Source: Porphyromonas pogonae
Lineage (GTDB): Bacteria; Bacteroidota; Bacteroidia; Bacteroidales; Porphyromonadaceae
Assembly: GCF_036320655.1 (NCBI RefSeq)
Contig: NZ_CP143258.1
Span: forward strand, 1,798,001 to 1,862,000
Direction: 5' to 3'
Length of the DNA: 64,000 bases
Shown here: positions 33,787-41,535 of the stretch, in pieces
Position numbering within the stretch: position 1 is the first letter of the stretch
How the letters are laid out: the number at the start of each line of letters is the position of its first letter
Position numbers and translations under genes: made by a program
Notes under the pieces: model-generated
The model's input: the letters and a program-made list of their open reading frames with translations, nothing else
Database searches by the model: none
Told to the model about the DNA's origin: nothing

Positions 33787-36522
33787 TTAATCCTTAGTGT
33801 TAAATTCAATATCAAACATGATATCATCGTAAAATTCTTTTTCGATAGGATTTGATGAGCTACCCAATTCTTTTATTAATTCTTTCACCATAGATTCTTC
33901 CAAATCTCCGGTACATGCTATTCGTTTTAGAAATAATACCGCAGCTTGTTGTCGGGCATCGGTGAAGTCAGTGGTAGATGGTTTATGGAGATCCAGCATT
34001 ATATCATAAGTCCTGAAAAGCAATTTTTTTAGTAAAATATGATTTAGACTCAATCCTTTCCTTGCCATCCGAGCTAATAATATCAATGCAACCATAGAGA
34101 GCTTTTCACGCTTATTTTCATTGAGATGCGGGTCTCCTTTGCTCAATAGCCACGCTGCAGCCCAAAGAGGGCTTTCTTTGCATCTGCTCAAGAGATTCAT
34201 GGTGAGCTGCTCTCTGAGTTCTACATGTTGTGATGCTGTTACAGCCATCTCTGTTGCTTCCTCATAGAAAAGCTTATCATCAGGGAAAATCATAGTCGCT
34301 ATTATCTTCAGCTCCCTTACATCTCTGTGCCATAAATAACGAGCCAATTCAAGATCATGGGGTAGGGTTGCTGCCAATTTGGTAATATACTCACGTGTGA
34401 GGCCGAAGTTTATACCGTAGCTGAGCCCTTTTTCCCGCATCATGGTAGATACTACACCATCCATACTGATACGTAATTTCTTTCTCAATTCATTGGCGAT
34501 ATCCAGCGTACGCTTGCTGATATGTTTATCTTCCTTTATACGGGCGCTGAGGGTGGGGTTGAGTGACATATAGCTGTAGTCACGGCTATATCTTAGCATT
34601 TGTTCGGCGTATCTTTCTCCATAAGATATAGTAATATCTATTATATTGCCTACAGTATCATACACAGGAGTAAGCCTGGGATTTACAAAACCTTTATATG
34701 GGGCTATATTAAGCTTCTCATATTTGTCCAATACTTGTTTATGAAGTTTTTTATCTACATCTATGGCATATTTCTCAATCAATTTACCGGCTGCATCAAA
34801 GTCTCCTTCACTTTTTATTCTTTGCACCTCTGCTAGCAGTTCTGCTATTATTCCTCTTATACCTCCATAATTACTGATTGTGAGAGAAGTATTTTCAAGC
34901 TTCAGATAGCCCGCCAAAGTACCCTTGTGCAAAATATATCGGGCGATAAGAGCCCTGTTTTTCATGTGAGCTTCTTCAAGCTTTTCTCCAGGTTTGATAC
35001 GGCACAATTGTAATATGAGACCATTGAGGATATATTGATAGTAACAAGCTTTGTAGGCTTCGGGATCGTCCAAAAGATCTATTTCTAGAATCTTGGGATC
35101 AGCTATGAAGTAGAGAGCAAAAAGATCTGCTCTGGCTTCTTCCAATGTGGAGCCGTGTTGTCCCAGGGAATCGGGAGAAGTATCATCCAGTAGTTTACCT
35201 GATCCATGTCCCAGACATTCATGCAGATCTGTATGAAGACGATCCGTTATTGGTCCGTATTGCTTGATTTTGGATATCATATCCGCATCTGTCACAAAAG
35301 CTTCAAGTAATCCATTGTTTTGAGAAGCTATATTATATGCTTGCTGTATATTTTCTATCGTAATAGACTTTGAGCCGTAAGCTGCTCTTATCCAGTCAGC
35401 ATTTGGGAGATTAATCCCAATGGGAGTAGCAGGATATGAATCTCCGGCCAACATCACTACGTTTACGGCATGGGCAATGACTCCCACAGCATTTTCTTTC
35501 TTGAATCTGTGATCAATAGGTGCGTGATCCTCAAACCATTGGGCATTTTGGCTGATTTTTTGTGTTCTTTCTGTTGCTTCAATATCTCTGATATGTACCA
35601 ATCCTTCCCAGCTACCTTTGAGCCCTATGGGATCTGAGTATGTTTCAGTAAAACCATTGATATAATCGACGGTGCTTACTGTGTCTCTCAGCCATGAGAT
35701 GCAATAGTCATTGTATAGCTGGAGATCTCCTGTATTGTAGTAGTCGATCAGTGATTTCATGGCTCGGCTTTGCTCTTCAGTTTGGCAATAATGAAGAGCT
35801 TGTCCCAAATGCACTGTTATTCGACTAAGAGCCTTGCTATAAAGCCCTCCTATTTGATAAGTACGCTCGAATAGATTTTCGTTTTCATCCTTTTCCAACC
35901 TGCTGTTGAGCCCATAAGAAGAAGGTGTATCTTTTGTTTCAGGTTGTGGATGTAATCGTTGGTAATTATAAAACTCTTCGGCTTCCTTTTGGGTGATAGA
36001 ATGGTCGTAAAAATTGACACATGAACTCTGTAACAAGTCAGCATTTCCGCTCTGCTCCGTTTTATTGGGTGCTATAGAAGGATCAAAAATAACATCAAGT
36101 AGGGGAGTGATTTCACGAGGAGTAAAAGCGGGTAATTGTCCTTTGTTCTGAATCTGCTTGATCATATCAAGCAAAAAATTCCTTGGAAAGGAGGGCTTGA
36201 ACTTTTTATTACTGTAATGGTGATGGATCCCTGATGAAAACCAAACCCTGAATAGATATTCCTCGAAATCTTTGAATTCTTTTGTAGACTTATCCCCTGA
36301 ATATAGTGTGTATACAGATTCTAATAAATTTCTTATTCTAAGGTTGAAGCTAAAGTTTTGATCAAAGATAATATCACGACCGGACAAAGCTGCCTGAGAT
36401 AAATGAAATATCAATATCTTGTGTTCCAGCGGTAAGGTCTCAAAATCGCTCACATGATAGCGAAGTATCTCAATATCTGAAAAACGCGCTACACTATTAT
36501 AATTATCAATAATATTATCCAT
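33787..36522 (-). CDS. Dipeptidyl peptidase III-like zinc peptidase (M49) with C-terminal extension
   Basis: A 911-residue peptidase that should remove dipeptides from the N-terminus of peptides. The M49 zinc motif HECLGH is at about 433-438 and EEARAD with the third ligand about 25 residues later. No signal peptide is seen, so it is cytoplasmic or exported by another route. The family core ends near 690; the last ~220 residues (armadillo-like helices, e.g. ATLPHDLELARYLWHRDVRE) match the extension described for the P. gingivalis enzyme. Databases sometimes mislabel this family as dihydrofolate reductase. It is transcribed alone, convergent with nth. Confidence 0.88.
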   Translation of the reverse strand: MDNIIDNYNSVARFSDIEILRYHVSDFETLPLEHKILIFHLSQAALSGRDIIFDQNFSFNLRIRNLLESVYTLYSGDKSTKEFKDFEEYLFRVWFSSGIHHHYSNKKFKPSFPRNFLLDMIKQIQNKGQLPAFTPREITPLLDVIFDPSIAPNKTEQSGNADLLQSSCVNFYDHSITQKEAEEFYNYQRLHPQPETKDTPSSYGLNSRLEKDENENLFERTYQIGGLYSKALSRITVHLGQALHYCQTEEQSRAMKSLIDYYNTGDLQLYNDYCISWLRDTVSTVDYINGFTETYSDPIGLKGSWEGLVHIRDIEATERTQKISQNAQWFEDHAPIDHRFKKENAVGVIAHAVNVVMLAGDSYPATPIGINLPNADWIRAAYGSKSITIENIQQAYNIASQNNGLLEAFVTDADMISKIKQYGPITDRLHTDLHECLGHGSGKLLDDTSPDSLGQHGSTLEEARADLFALYFIADPKILEIDLLDDPEAYKACYYQYILNGLILQLCRIKPGEKLEEAHMKNRALIARYILHKGTLAGYLKLENTSLTISNYGGIRGIIAELLAEVQRIKSEGDFDAAGKLIEKYAIDVDKKLHKQVLDKYEKLNIAPYKGFVNPRLTPVYDTVGNIIDITISYGERYAEQMLRYSRDYSYMSLNPTLSARIKEDKHISKRTLDIANELRKKLRISMDGVVSTMMREKGLSYGINFGLTREYITKLAATLPHDLELARYLWHRDVRELKIIATMIFPDDKLFYEEATEMAVTASQHVELREQLTMNLLSRCKESPLWAAAWLLSKGDPHLNENKREKLSMVALILLARMARKGLSLNHILLKKLLFRTYDIMLDLHKPSTTDFTDARQQAAVLFLKRIACTGDLEESMVKELIKELGSSSNPIEKEFYDDIMFDIEFNTKD

Positions 36523-36545
36523 CTTTAATTATTTATCTTTTTATA

Positions 36546-36553
36546 CAAAGATA
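36546..36553 (-). promoter_or_regulatory. -7 element of the M49 peptidase gene
   Basis: TATCTTTG on the minus strand, 24 bases before the ATG, fits the consensus. No strong TTG partner is visible. Confidence 0.5.
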
Positions 36554-36729
36554 AAAATCTTGCAATCATTTTCTAAGAAGGATCCATATAAATTGATATT
36601 TTATTATTCTAAGCTTATACTCCATATAAATGGATTACTATTAGTCGTAATTTATGTATATTAAGAGACCAAACACCATTCTGTTTTGCATATGCGTGGA
36701 GGACTTATATCATAAAAAACAGTGAGCTC

Positions 36730-36761
36730 TTGACAACAGGAGGGAGGATGTTGTATCTTTG
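36730..36761 (+). promoter_or_regulatory. Promoter of small-RNA-like cassette A
   Basis: TTGACAA (36730-36736) and TATCTTTG (36754-36761) with 21 bases between TTG and TATCTTTG. The segment CTCTTGACAA...GATGTTGTATCTTTGT is shared with cassette B at 57012-57045, including the exact spacing. Confidence 0.7.
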
Positions 36762-36767
36762 TCCATA

Positions 36768-37020
36768 TCCAAATTTATACTAACGAAATCATGATATCAA
36801 CTATAATCAAATCTAAGTGTATTATAAACTCAAAAGTGAGACCTGTGAAGAGAGTAAAACTTAATAAAGTAATCGAAGTATCCTAACTATAGCTAAACTA
36901 TCATTTTGTCAAAACAAGGTAATGAGAAATAAATATCAAATTGTCAGAATGTAAAAAGGCACCTGACGTTAACAATAAAAGCCGTAATGGGGATGTATAC
37001 ACCTCTTTACGGCTTTTTTT
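36768..37020 (+). ncRNA. Small-RNA-like cassette A
   Basis: A transcript of about 250 bases is predicted between the strong promoter at 36730 and the terminator at 36977. It shares with cassette B the promoter, the 16-base string TATCATTTTGTCAAAA (36899-36914) and a GCCGTAA-stem terminator, while the rest differs. It holds a possible 31-codon frame (36791-36886, MISTIIKSKCIINSKVRPVK), which has no counterpart in B, so an RNA function is preferred. It is followed directly by repeat cluster R2. Family unknown. Confidence 0.5.
36977..37020 (+). terminator. Terminator of cassette A
   Basis: A perfect 11-bp stem AAAAGCCGTAA (36977-36987) with TTACGGCTTTT (37007-37017), followed by T residues. Confidence 0.85.
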
Positions 37021-37046
37021 GTTTTTGAGCTCTATGATACTTTTTT

Positions 37047-37120
37047 CTTAGTTAGGTGGAGCTATTTTTCTAACTGTCTTATGCTATTTTCCTAACTACG
37101 TGTTTGGATTTTTCTAACTA
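37047..37120. repeat. TTTTTCTAACTAAG repeat cluster R2, left part
   Basis: Four copies in alternating orientation: CTTAGTTAGG (37047 on), then ATTTTTCTAACT, ATTTTCCTAACTA and ATTTTTCTAACTA, the last interrupted by the IS982-family element at 37121. Removing the element and one 6-base duplication restores a perfect TTTTTCTAACTAAG unit. Confidence 0.75.
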
Positions 37121-38197
37121 ACGTGAGTTCGATATAAGGGATAATAGGAATAATAGAGTTTAGAAAGTGTTGTAAATCAGTGTAATTTCTTATGTATTTC
37201 ATTGCAAAAGTGGTGAATTATTTGTATCTTAGTAGTTGATAATCAATAAGATATAAACAAACAAAACACCACTTTATGAAAACAAATATAGTTGAAATTT
37301 TCTGTCTTACCGATGATTTTTCCAAACTTTTCGATACCTTGATTCAGCAAAGAACCCTTTGCGAAGGAAACAAAAAGCGAAGAAATCGCAAGTTTAGGAT
37401 GTCCGATGCTGAAATCATGACTATTCTGATTCTTTTCCATCATTCGAGGTATCGCGATTTTAAGTCCTTTTATCTTCAATATATTACGCAACAATGTCAT
37501 TCGGATTTTCCTTCGTTGGTCTCTTACAATCGTTTTGTGGAATTACAAAGCAAGGTGGCATTCAAACTAATTTCATTTCTCAATATGTGTTGTTTGGGCG
37601 AATGCACCGGTATCTCATTCATTGATTCCACACCTTTACGCACCTGCCATATCAAGCGGGCACACGGGCATAAGACCATGAAAGGATGGGCCCAAAAGGG
37701 CAAATGCAGTATGGGATGGTTCTATGGTTTCAAACTGCATATTGTGATTAACGACCGGGGTGAAATCATTCAATATCAAATCACACCGGGGAATACGGAT
37801 GACCGTGCTCCACTTAAAGGCGGAACCTTCACGAAGAAACTATTCGGCAAACTTGTTGGCGACAGAGGATACATCTCACAAAGTCTTTTCGATAAGCTCT
37901 TCATTGACGACATACACATGATTACGAAGATAAAGAAAAACATGAAAAACACACTGATGAGCCTGTATGATAGGATATTACTCAGAAAAAGAGCACTTGT
38001 GGAAACCGTTAATGACCTACTCAAAAACGTTTGTCAAATAGAGCATACACGACATAGAAGCGTCAATAATTTCGCCATTAATTTGATTGCCGGCATAATT
38101 GCCTACAATCTGCTACCCAAAAAGCCGGAATTAAACCTAGAAATCATACACAATCCATCAACCCTCTTAGTACACCACGCTTAGACCGAACTCACGT
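37121..38197 (+). mobile_element. IS982-family insertion sequence, copy 1
   Basis: A 1077-base element. Its ends ACGTGAGTTCGATATAAGGG and (reverse complement) ACGTGAGTTCGGTCTAAGCG match at 17 of 20 positions. It is flanked by the 6-base duplication TAACTA (37115-37120 and 38198-38203), which lies inside repeat cluster R2. It carries one transposase gene and is almost identical to copy 2 at 44633-45709, so both moved recently. Confidence 0.92.
37276..38184 (+). CDS. IS982-family transposase (copy 1)
   Basis: The 302-residue DDE transposase fills the element. Catalytic residues are D117 (SFIDSTPL), D196 (LVGDRGYIS) and E243 (ALVETVNDLLKN), the spacing expected of IS982. The N-terminal region (RMSDAEIMTILILFHHSRYR) is the family's helix-rich domain. 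The frame is intact, so the element is probably active. It differs from copy 2 by one silent change that I can see (CTA versus CTT near 37846). It catalyses cut-and-paste transposition. Confidence 0.95.
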   Translation: MKTNIVEIFCLTDDFSKLFDTLIQQRTLCEGNKKRRNRKFRMSDAEIMTILILFHHSRYRDFKSFYLQYITQQCHSDFPSLVSYNRFVELQSKVAFKLISFLNMCCLGECTGISFIDSTPLRTCHIKRAHGHKTMKGWAQKGKCSMGWFYGFKLHIVINDRGEIIQYQITPGNTDDRAPLKGGTFTKKLFGKLVGDRGYISQSLFDKLFIDDIHMITKIKKNMKNTLMSLYDRILLRKRALVETVNDLLKNVCQIEHTRHRSVNNFAINLIAGIIAYNLLPKKPELNLEIIHNPSTLLVHHA

Positions 38198-38296
38198 TAA
38201 CTAAGAATTTATTTTTTTCTAACTAAGAAAATCTAAAAGCGTAGTTAGAAAAATAATAGAACCTAACTAAGAATCTGAAAAAGCCTAGTTAGATTT
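38198..38296. repeat. TTTTTCTAACTAAG repeat cluster R2, right part
   Basis: Five copies on the far side of the insertion: TAACTAAG, TTTTTTTCTAACTAAG, GTAGTTAGAAAAATA, CCTAACTAAG and CCTAGTTAGA. The string TAAAAGCGTAGTTA also occurs in cluster R3 at about 57378-57391. The gap from 38297 to 38827 is very AT-rich and shows no gene or clear promoter. Confidence 0.75.
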
Positions 38297-38827
38297 ATAT
38301 GGCGTATCAACATCGGTTTATTTTTCCCTTCTTTTATGGATAAATGTACAGTCCTGAGATATTAAAAAAAACTATAATGTTGGCGTATTGTGTTTTTTTG
38401 TTTTTATTTCGTTTGATTTTGTGTTAATATGATTTTTTCGCTTGTTGTGATTTATGGAGATCGATTCTTTCTTTTTGTCATAAATACTCAATGCTTTTTA
38501 TGACGTTTAGCTCAATAAGTTTTTTGTTGATTTTTGTATTCTTTTTCATTCTCAAATAAATATTGATATATCTTTTAATAATCTGATTTATGTAAATATC
38601 TTCCTGAAATATTTACGTTGTTATACCCCTGATGTTAAGTGTATTTTGAAAGATAATAGGTATAATGGTACTTTTGTAAAGTTAAATTTTTCAGAATAAA
38701 ATTTTATCTGAATAAAATATGTAACTTGAGAGGGATTTTTTGCTTTAAAAATAGGTAGTATAAAAGCCAAATTTATTAATTTTACATCTTAGTTGCTATT
38801 AAACATTAACCCGTTTCACTGTAAAGT

Positions 38828-39751
38828 ATGACTTCTACCCAAAATATAACTTCACCGGTTGACATAGATGCAGATCTTATGTTCTCGGACAACTCCCTTA
38901 CGCATACTGTTGCCAACTCTGTAGTAGATATACCTTTGCTTTTGGAACTTGGCAAAGATGAGCCTTATTTTATTGAGACTAAGGGGGATTATGCTTTTGT
39001 CTTTTTAATATCGGGATCCCTCAAAATTACTTCTATGGGTGAGAAGATTGTGGACTTCTTTCATGATCACGTTTATCTCATTCCCATGGGTAAGCTTTTC
39101 GAGGTTCATGCTCAGGAGAGAGCTAAATTCTTGCTTTTTCACTTTTCGCCCAGTATCAATCTTTGCTTGGGCAAATGCCCCCATGATCTTAATCGCCATT
39201 TAGGGAAGCATAATTTTTGCCACACTTCATCAGGCAGACGAGATGGTAGAATAACTAATTTACAATTTAAAGGAGCTATGGTTTCTTGGTTAAACTCCGT
39301 ATTGTTTTACCTTGAGAATGATACAAAGAATATCTCCGTCTATGAGATTAAGCTACGTGAGTTTTTCTACGTGTTACGCTTATCCCTTACAACAATTGAG
39401 TTGGACGAATTCCTTGTGTCATATCATTGTCGTAATGTTGGTTTTCGGTCATTTGTCTTCAGGCATCACCTGGAATGTAAAACGGTCGAGGAGCTTTCAG
39501 AGATGATAGGTATTTCTTCGAGTAGTGCCAAAAGGATGTTTTTGGAAGAATTTGGTATTCCTCCTCTGAAATGGATGCACGAACAAAGAGCCAAATATAT
39601 CTACCGAGATCTTGCGGAACAAAAAATGACTCTACAGGAAATAGCGGACAGGTATCACTTTTCGTCTATTAGTTACCTGTGTGTATTTTCACGTAAAATG
39701 TTTGGAGCTACACCACTAAAGACCAGAAAGATTATTAATAACGAGAAATAA
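38828..39751 (+). CDS. AraC-family transcriptional regulator
   Basis: The 307-residue protein has an N-terminal cupin-like sensing region (about 45-130, with LLFHFSPSINLCLGKCP) and a C-terminal AraC DNA-binding domain with two helix-turn-helix units (about 210-305): VEELSEMIGISSSSAKRMFL, GIPPLKWMHEQRAKYIYRDL, then LQEIADRYHFSSISYLCVFS. It stands alone in a region bracketed by two IS982 copies, upstream of efp, with a 126-base gap. The ligand and targets are unknown. Confidence 0.88.
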   Translation: MTSTQNITSPVDIDADLMFSDNSLTHTVANSVVDIPLLLELGKDEPYFIETKGDYAFVFLISGSLKITSMGEKIVDFFHDHVYLIPMGKLFEVHAQERAKFLLFHFSPSINLCLGKCPHDLNRHLGKHNFCHTSSGRRDGRITNLQFKGAMVSWLNSVLFYLENDTKNISVYEIKLREFFYVLRLSLTTIELDEFLVSYHCRNVGFRSFVFRHHLECKTVEELSEMIGISSSSAKRMFLEEFGIPPLKWMHEQRAKYIYRDLAEQKMTLQEIADRYHFSSISYLCVFSRKMFGATPLKTRKIINNEK

Positions 39752-39825
39752 TACCATTAGGTAAGCTATATTCTTCTATGGCAAGCATTGTCATGAAGGA
39801 TTCTTTATTATTCGGATTGTTTCAT

Positions 39826-39833
39826 TATTTTTG
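39826..39833 (+). promoter_or_regulatory. Likely -7 element of efp
   Basis: TATTTTTG, 45 bases before the efp start, fits TAnnTTTG. The TTG partner is not clear. Confidence 0.4.
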
Positions 39834-39877
39834 TAATCTCCAAAATATAAACAAATACATACAAGAATAATTTATTT

Positions 39878-40444
39878 ATGGCTAGTACAGCAGATTTTCG
39901 CAATGGTATGTGTCTTGATATCGACGGACAATACTATTTCATTGTTGAATTCCTCCATGTTAAACCCGGTAAAGGTCCCGCTTTTGTTCGCTCTAAATTG
40001 AAGAATGTTACTACAGGCAGGGTGATTGACAAAACTTGGAATAGTGGTGTAAAGGTGGATGAAGTACGCATAGAACGTCGTCCATATCAATTCCTCTACA
40101 AGGATGATATGGGACTCAATTTCATGCATCCTGAAACCTTTGATCAAATTTCTATTCCTGAAGCTGCTATCGATGGTGTACAGTTCCTGAAGGAAGGTGA
40201 TATGGTAGAAGCTATGGTACATGCCGAGTCTGAAAGCATTCTCACTTGCGAACTTCCTGCTCATGTTATATTGAGAGTAACTTATACAGAGCCCGGACTT
40301 AAGGGCGATACTGCTACTAACACCCTCAAACCTGCTACTGTAGAAACAGGAGCTGAGGTACGTGTGCCTTTGTTTATTACTGAAGGTGAGCTCATCGAAA
40401 TAGATACTCGCGATGGGTCTTATATAGGCCGTGTAAAAGAATAA
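39878..40444 (+). CDS. efp: Elongation factor P
   Basis: EF-P enters stalled ribosomes and promotes peptide-bond formation at proline runs. The 188-residue protein has three beta-barrel domains; the tip loop [16 protein letters not shown] carries Lys32, the residue modified in many bacteria. The C-terminal signature lies in [20 protein letters not shown]. Length is normal. I see no modification enzyme nearby. It ends at a clear terminator (40468-40511). Confidence 0.97.
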   Translation: MASTADFRNGMCLDIDGQYYFIVEFLHVKPGKGPAFVRSKLKNVTTGRVIDKTWNSGVKVDEVRIERRPYQFLYKDDMGLNFMHPETFDQISIPEAAIDGVQFLKEGDMVEAMVHAESESILTCELPAHVILRVTYTEPGLKGDTATNTLKPATVETGAEVRVPLFITEGELIEIDTRDGSYIGRVKE

Positions 40445-40467
40445 ACACGTTATAGAGTGGATACCTC

Positions 40468-40511
40468 AAAGGCTATGTTCTATAATTTTTATAGGAGCAT
40501 AGCCTTTTTAT
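40468..40511 (+). terminator. Terminator of efp
   Basis: AAAGGCTATG (40468-40477) pairs with CATAGCCTTT (40498-40507), with further CTATA/TATAG pairing inside and a T-run after. Confidence 0.85.
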
Positions 40512-40554
40512 TTATATTGTATCACCTCCCAAATAAAGAGATTCCCATATTGAT

Positions 40555-41073
40555 ATGAAAGACTTTGTCGCTATAGATTTTGAAACAGCCAATTTCAAAC
40601 GATCAAGTATTTGTAGTGCGGGTTTGGTTATTGTAAGAGATGGTATTATCCAAGACAAAATATATAGCCTCATACATCCTATACCCAATTATTACTCGCC
40701 GGGCAATACAGCCATACATGGGCTCTCCAAGATAGATACTGATCCGGCACCGTATTTTTATGAATTTTGGGATTATGTCAAGGAGCAAGTGGAGGGTTTG
40801 CCTTTTGTAGCACATAATAGTCCTTTCGATGAAAGTTGCCTCAGAGCTATACATCAATATTTTAACCTTGAATATCCGGAAAGTTATAAGTTCTATTGTA
40901 CCTGCAAAACTTCTCGAAGAATTTTTGGGAAAGAATTACCGAATCACCAACTCCATACTGTTTCTTATAGATGTGGCTTTGACTTAAGCCACCACCACCA
41001 TGCTATGGCAGATGCAGAGGCTTGCTGTGCCATTACCTTATTTTTGGATCAAAATGGGATAGATCTCCTTTAA
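40555..41073 (+). CDS. DnaQ-like 3'-5' exonuclease (DEDDh)
   Basis: The 172-residue protein is a single exonuclease domain of the DNA polymerase III epsilon type. It has Exo I (VAIDFETAN, D8 and E10), Exo II (AHNSPFDESCL) and Exo III with HHAMADAEAC (the DEDDh His-Asp pair). Such small stand-alone exonucleases degrade single-stranded DNA or RNA, or proofread. It follows efp by 110 bases beyond the terminator. Whether it serves as the proofreading subunit or in repair cannot be told. Confidence 0.88.
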   Translation: MKDFVAIDFETANFKRSSICSAGLVIVRDGIIQDKIYSLIHPIPNYYSPGNTAIHGLSKIDTDPAPYFYEFWDYVKEQVEGLPFVAHNSPFDESCLRAIHQYFNLEYPESYKFYCTCKTSRRIFGKELPNHQLHTVSYRCGFDLSHHHHAMADAEACCAITLFLDQNGIDLL

Positions 41074-41440
41074 GTCTATCAGCTTTTGTAGATATATTCA
41101 TTTTTCTATTGTATAGGTGCGATGTCTACAGATTACATTTTGTTTTTTGATGATACCGATTTGTGACTATGTGAAAAAAGGGGGGGCATAAGAATTTATC
41201 AAAATAATTTATTCATTTTTTTCTTTTAGCATACTGCTATATTTATTTCTTGGATTAATAAGTGTTGTATTATATCATTGGTTTTTTATGTGCAAAATAT
41301 TGATATTGTTTTGTAATATGAACAGGTTATTTCATGTTAAAAAAATAATATTCCAAGATCGTGAGATTATTCTTTAATGTTTTTTTCTACAATATTTCTA
41401 CCTATTTAGTGCTATTTTTATAATTAGCAATCTCTAAATA
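41074..41440. other. Gap without recognisable gene
   Basis: An AT-rich intergenic stretch upstream of pflB. The only notable item is a G7 run near 41180-41186. I see no terminator or RNA gene in it. Confidence 0.4.
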
Positions 41441-41497
41441 TTTCTGTATTTCAATAATTGTCTTATTTTTGTGGTCGAAACGCAAACTGTAGTTTGC
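41441..41497 (+). promoter_or_regulatory. pflB promoter and downstream inverted repeat
   Basis: TATTTTTG (41464-41471) with TTTCTG about 20 bases upstream is the likely promoter. Ten bases later lies GCAAACT-GT-AGTTTGC (41482-41497), a perfect inverted repeat with 7-bp arms at the predicted transcription start, 39 bases before the pflB ATG. It may be an operator for oxygen or redox control; no regulator is identified. Confidence 0.5.
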
Positions 41498-41535
41498 AAA
41501 ATAGCCTATTATAAACCTAATAGATCATACTTTTA

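Noticed and set aside
36730-37024. Retron or diversity-generating element RNA
   Set aside because: No reverse transcriptase gene lies near either cassette; the neighbours are insertion sequences and unrelated core genes.
37047-38296. A CRISPR array in the repeat clusters
   Set aside because: Units are about 14 bases, occur in both orientations, and have irregular short spacing. No cas gene is present.
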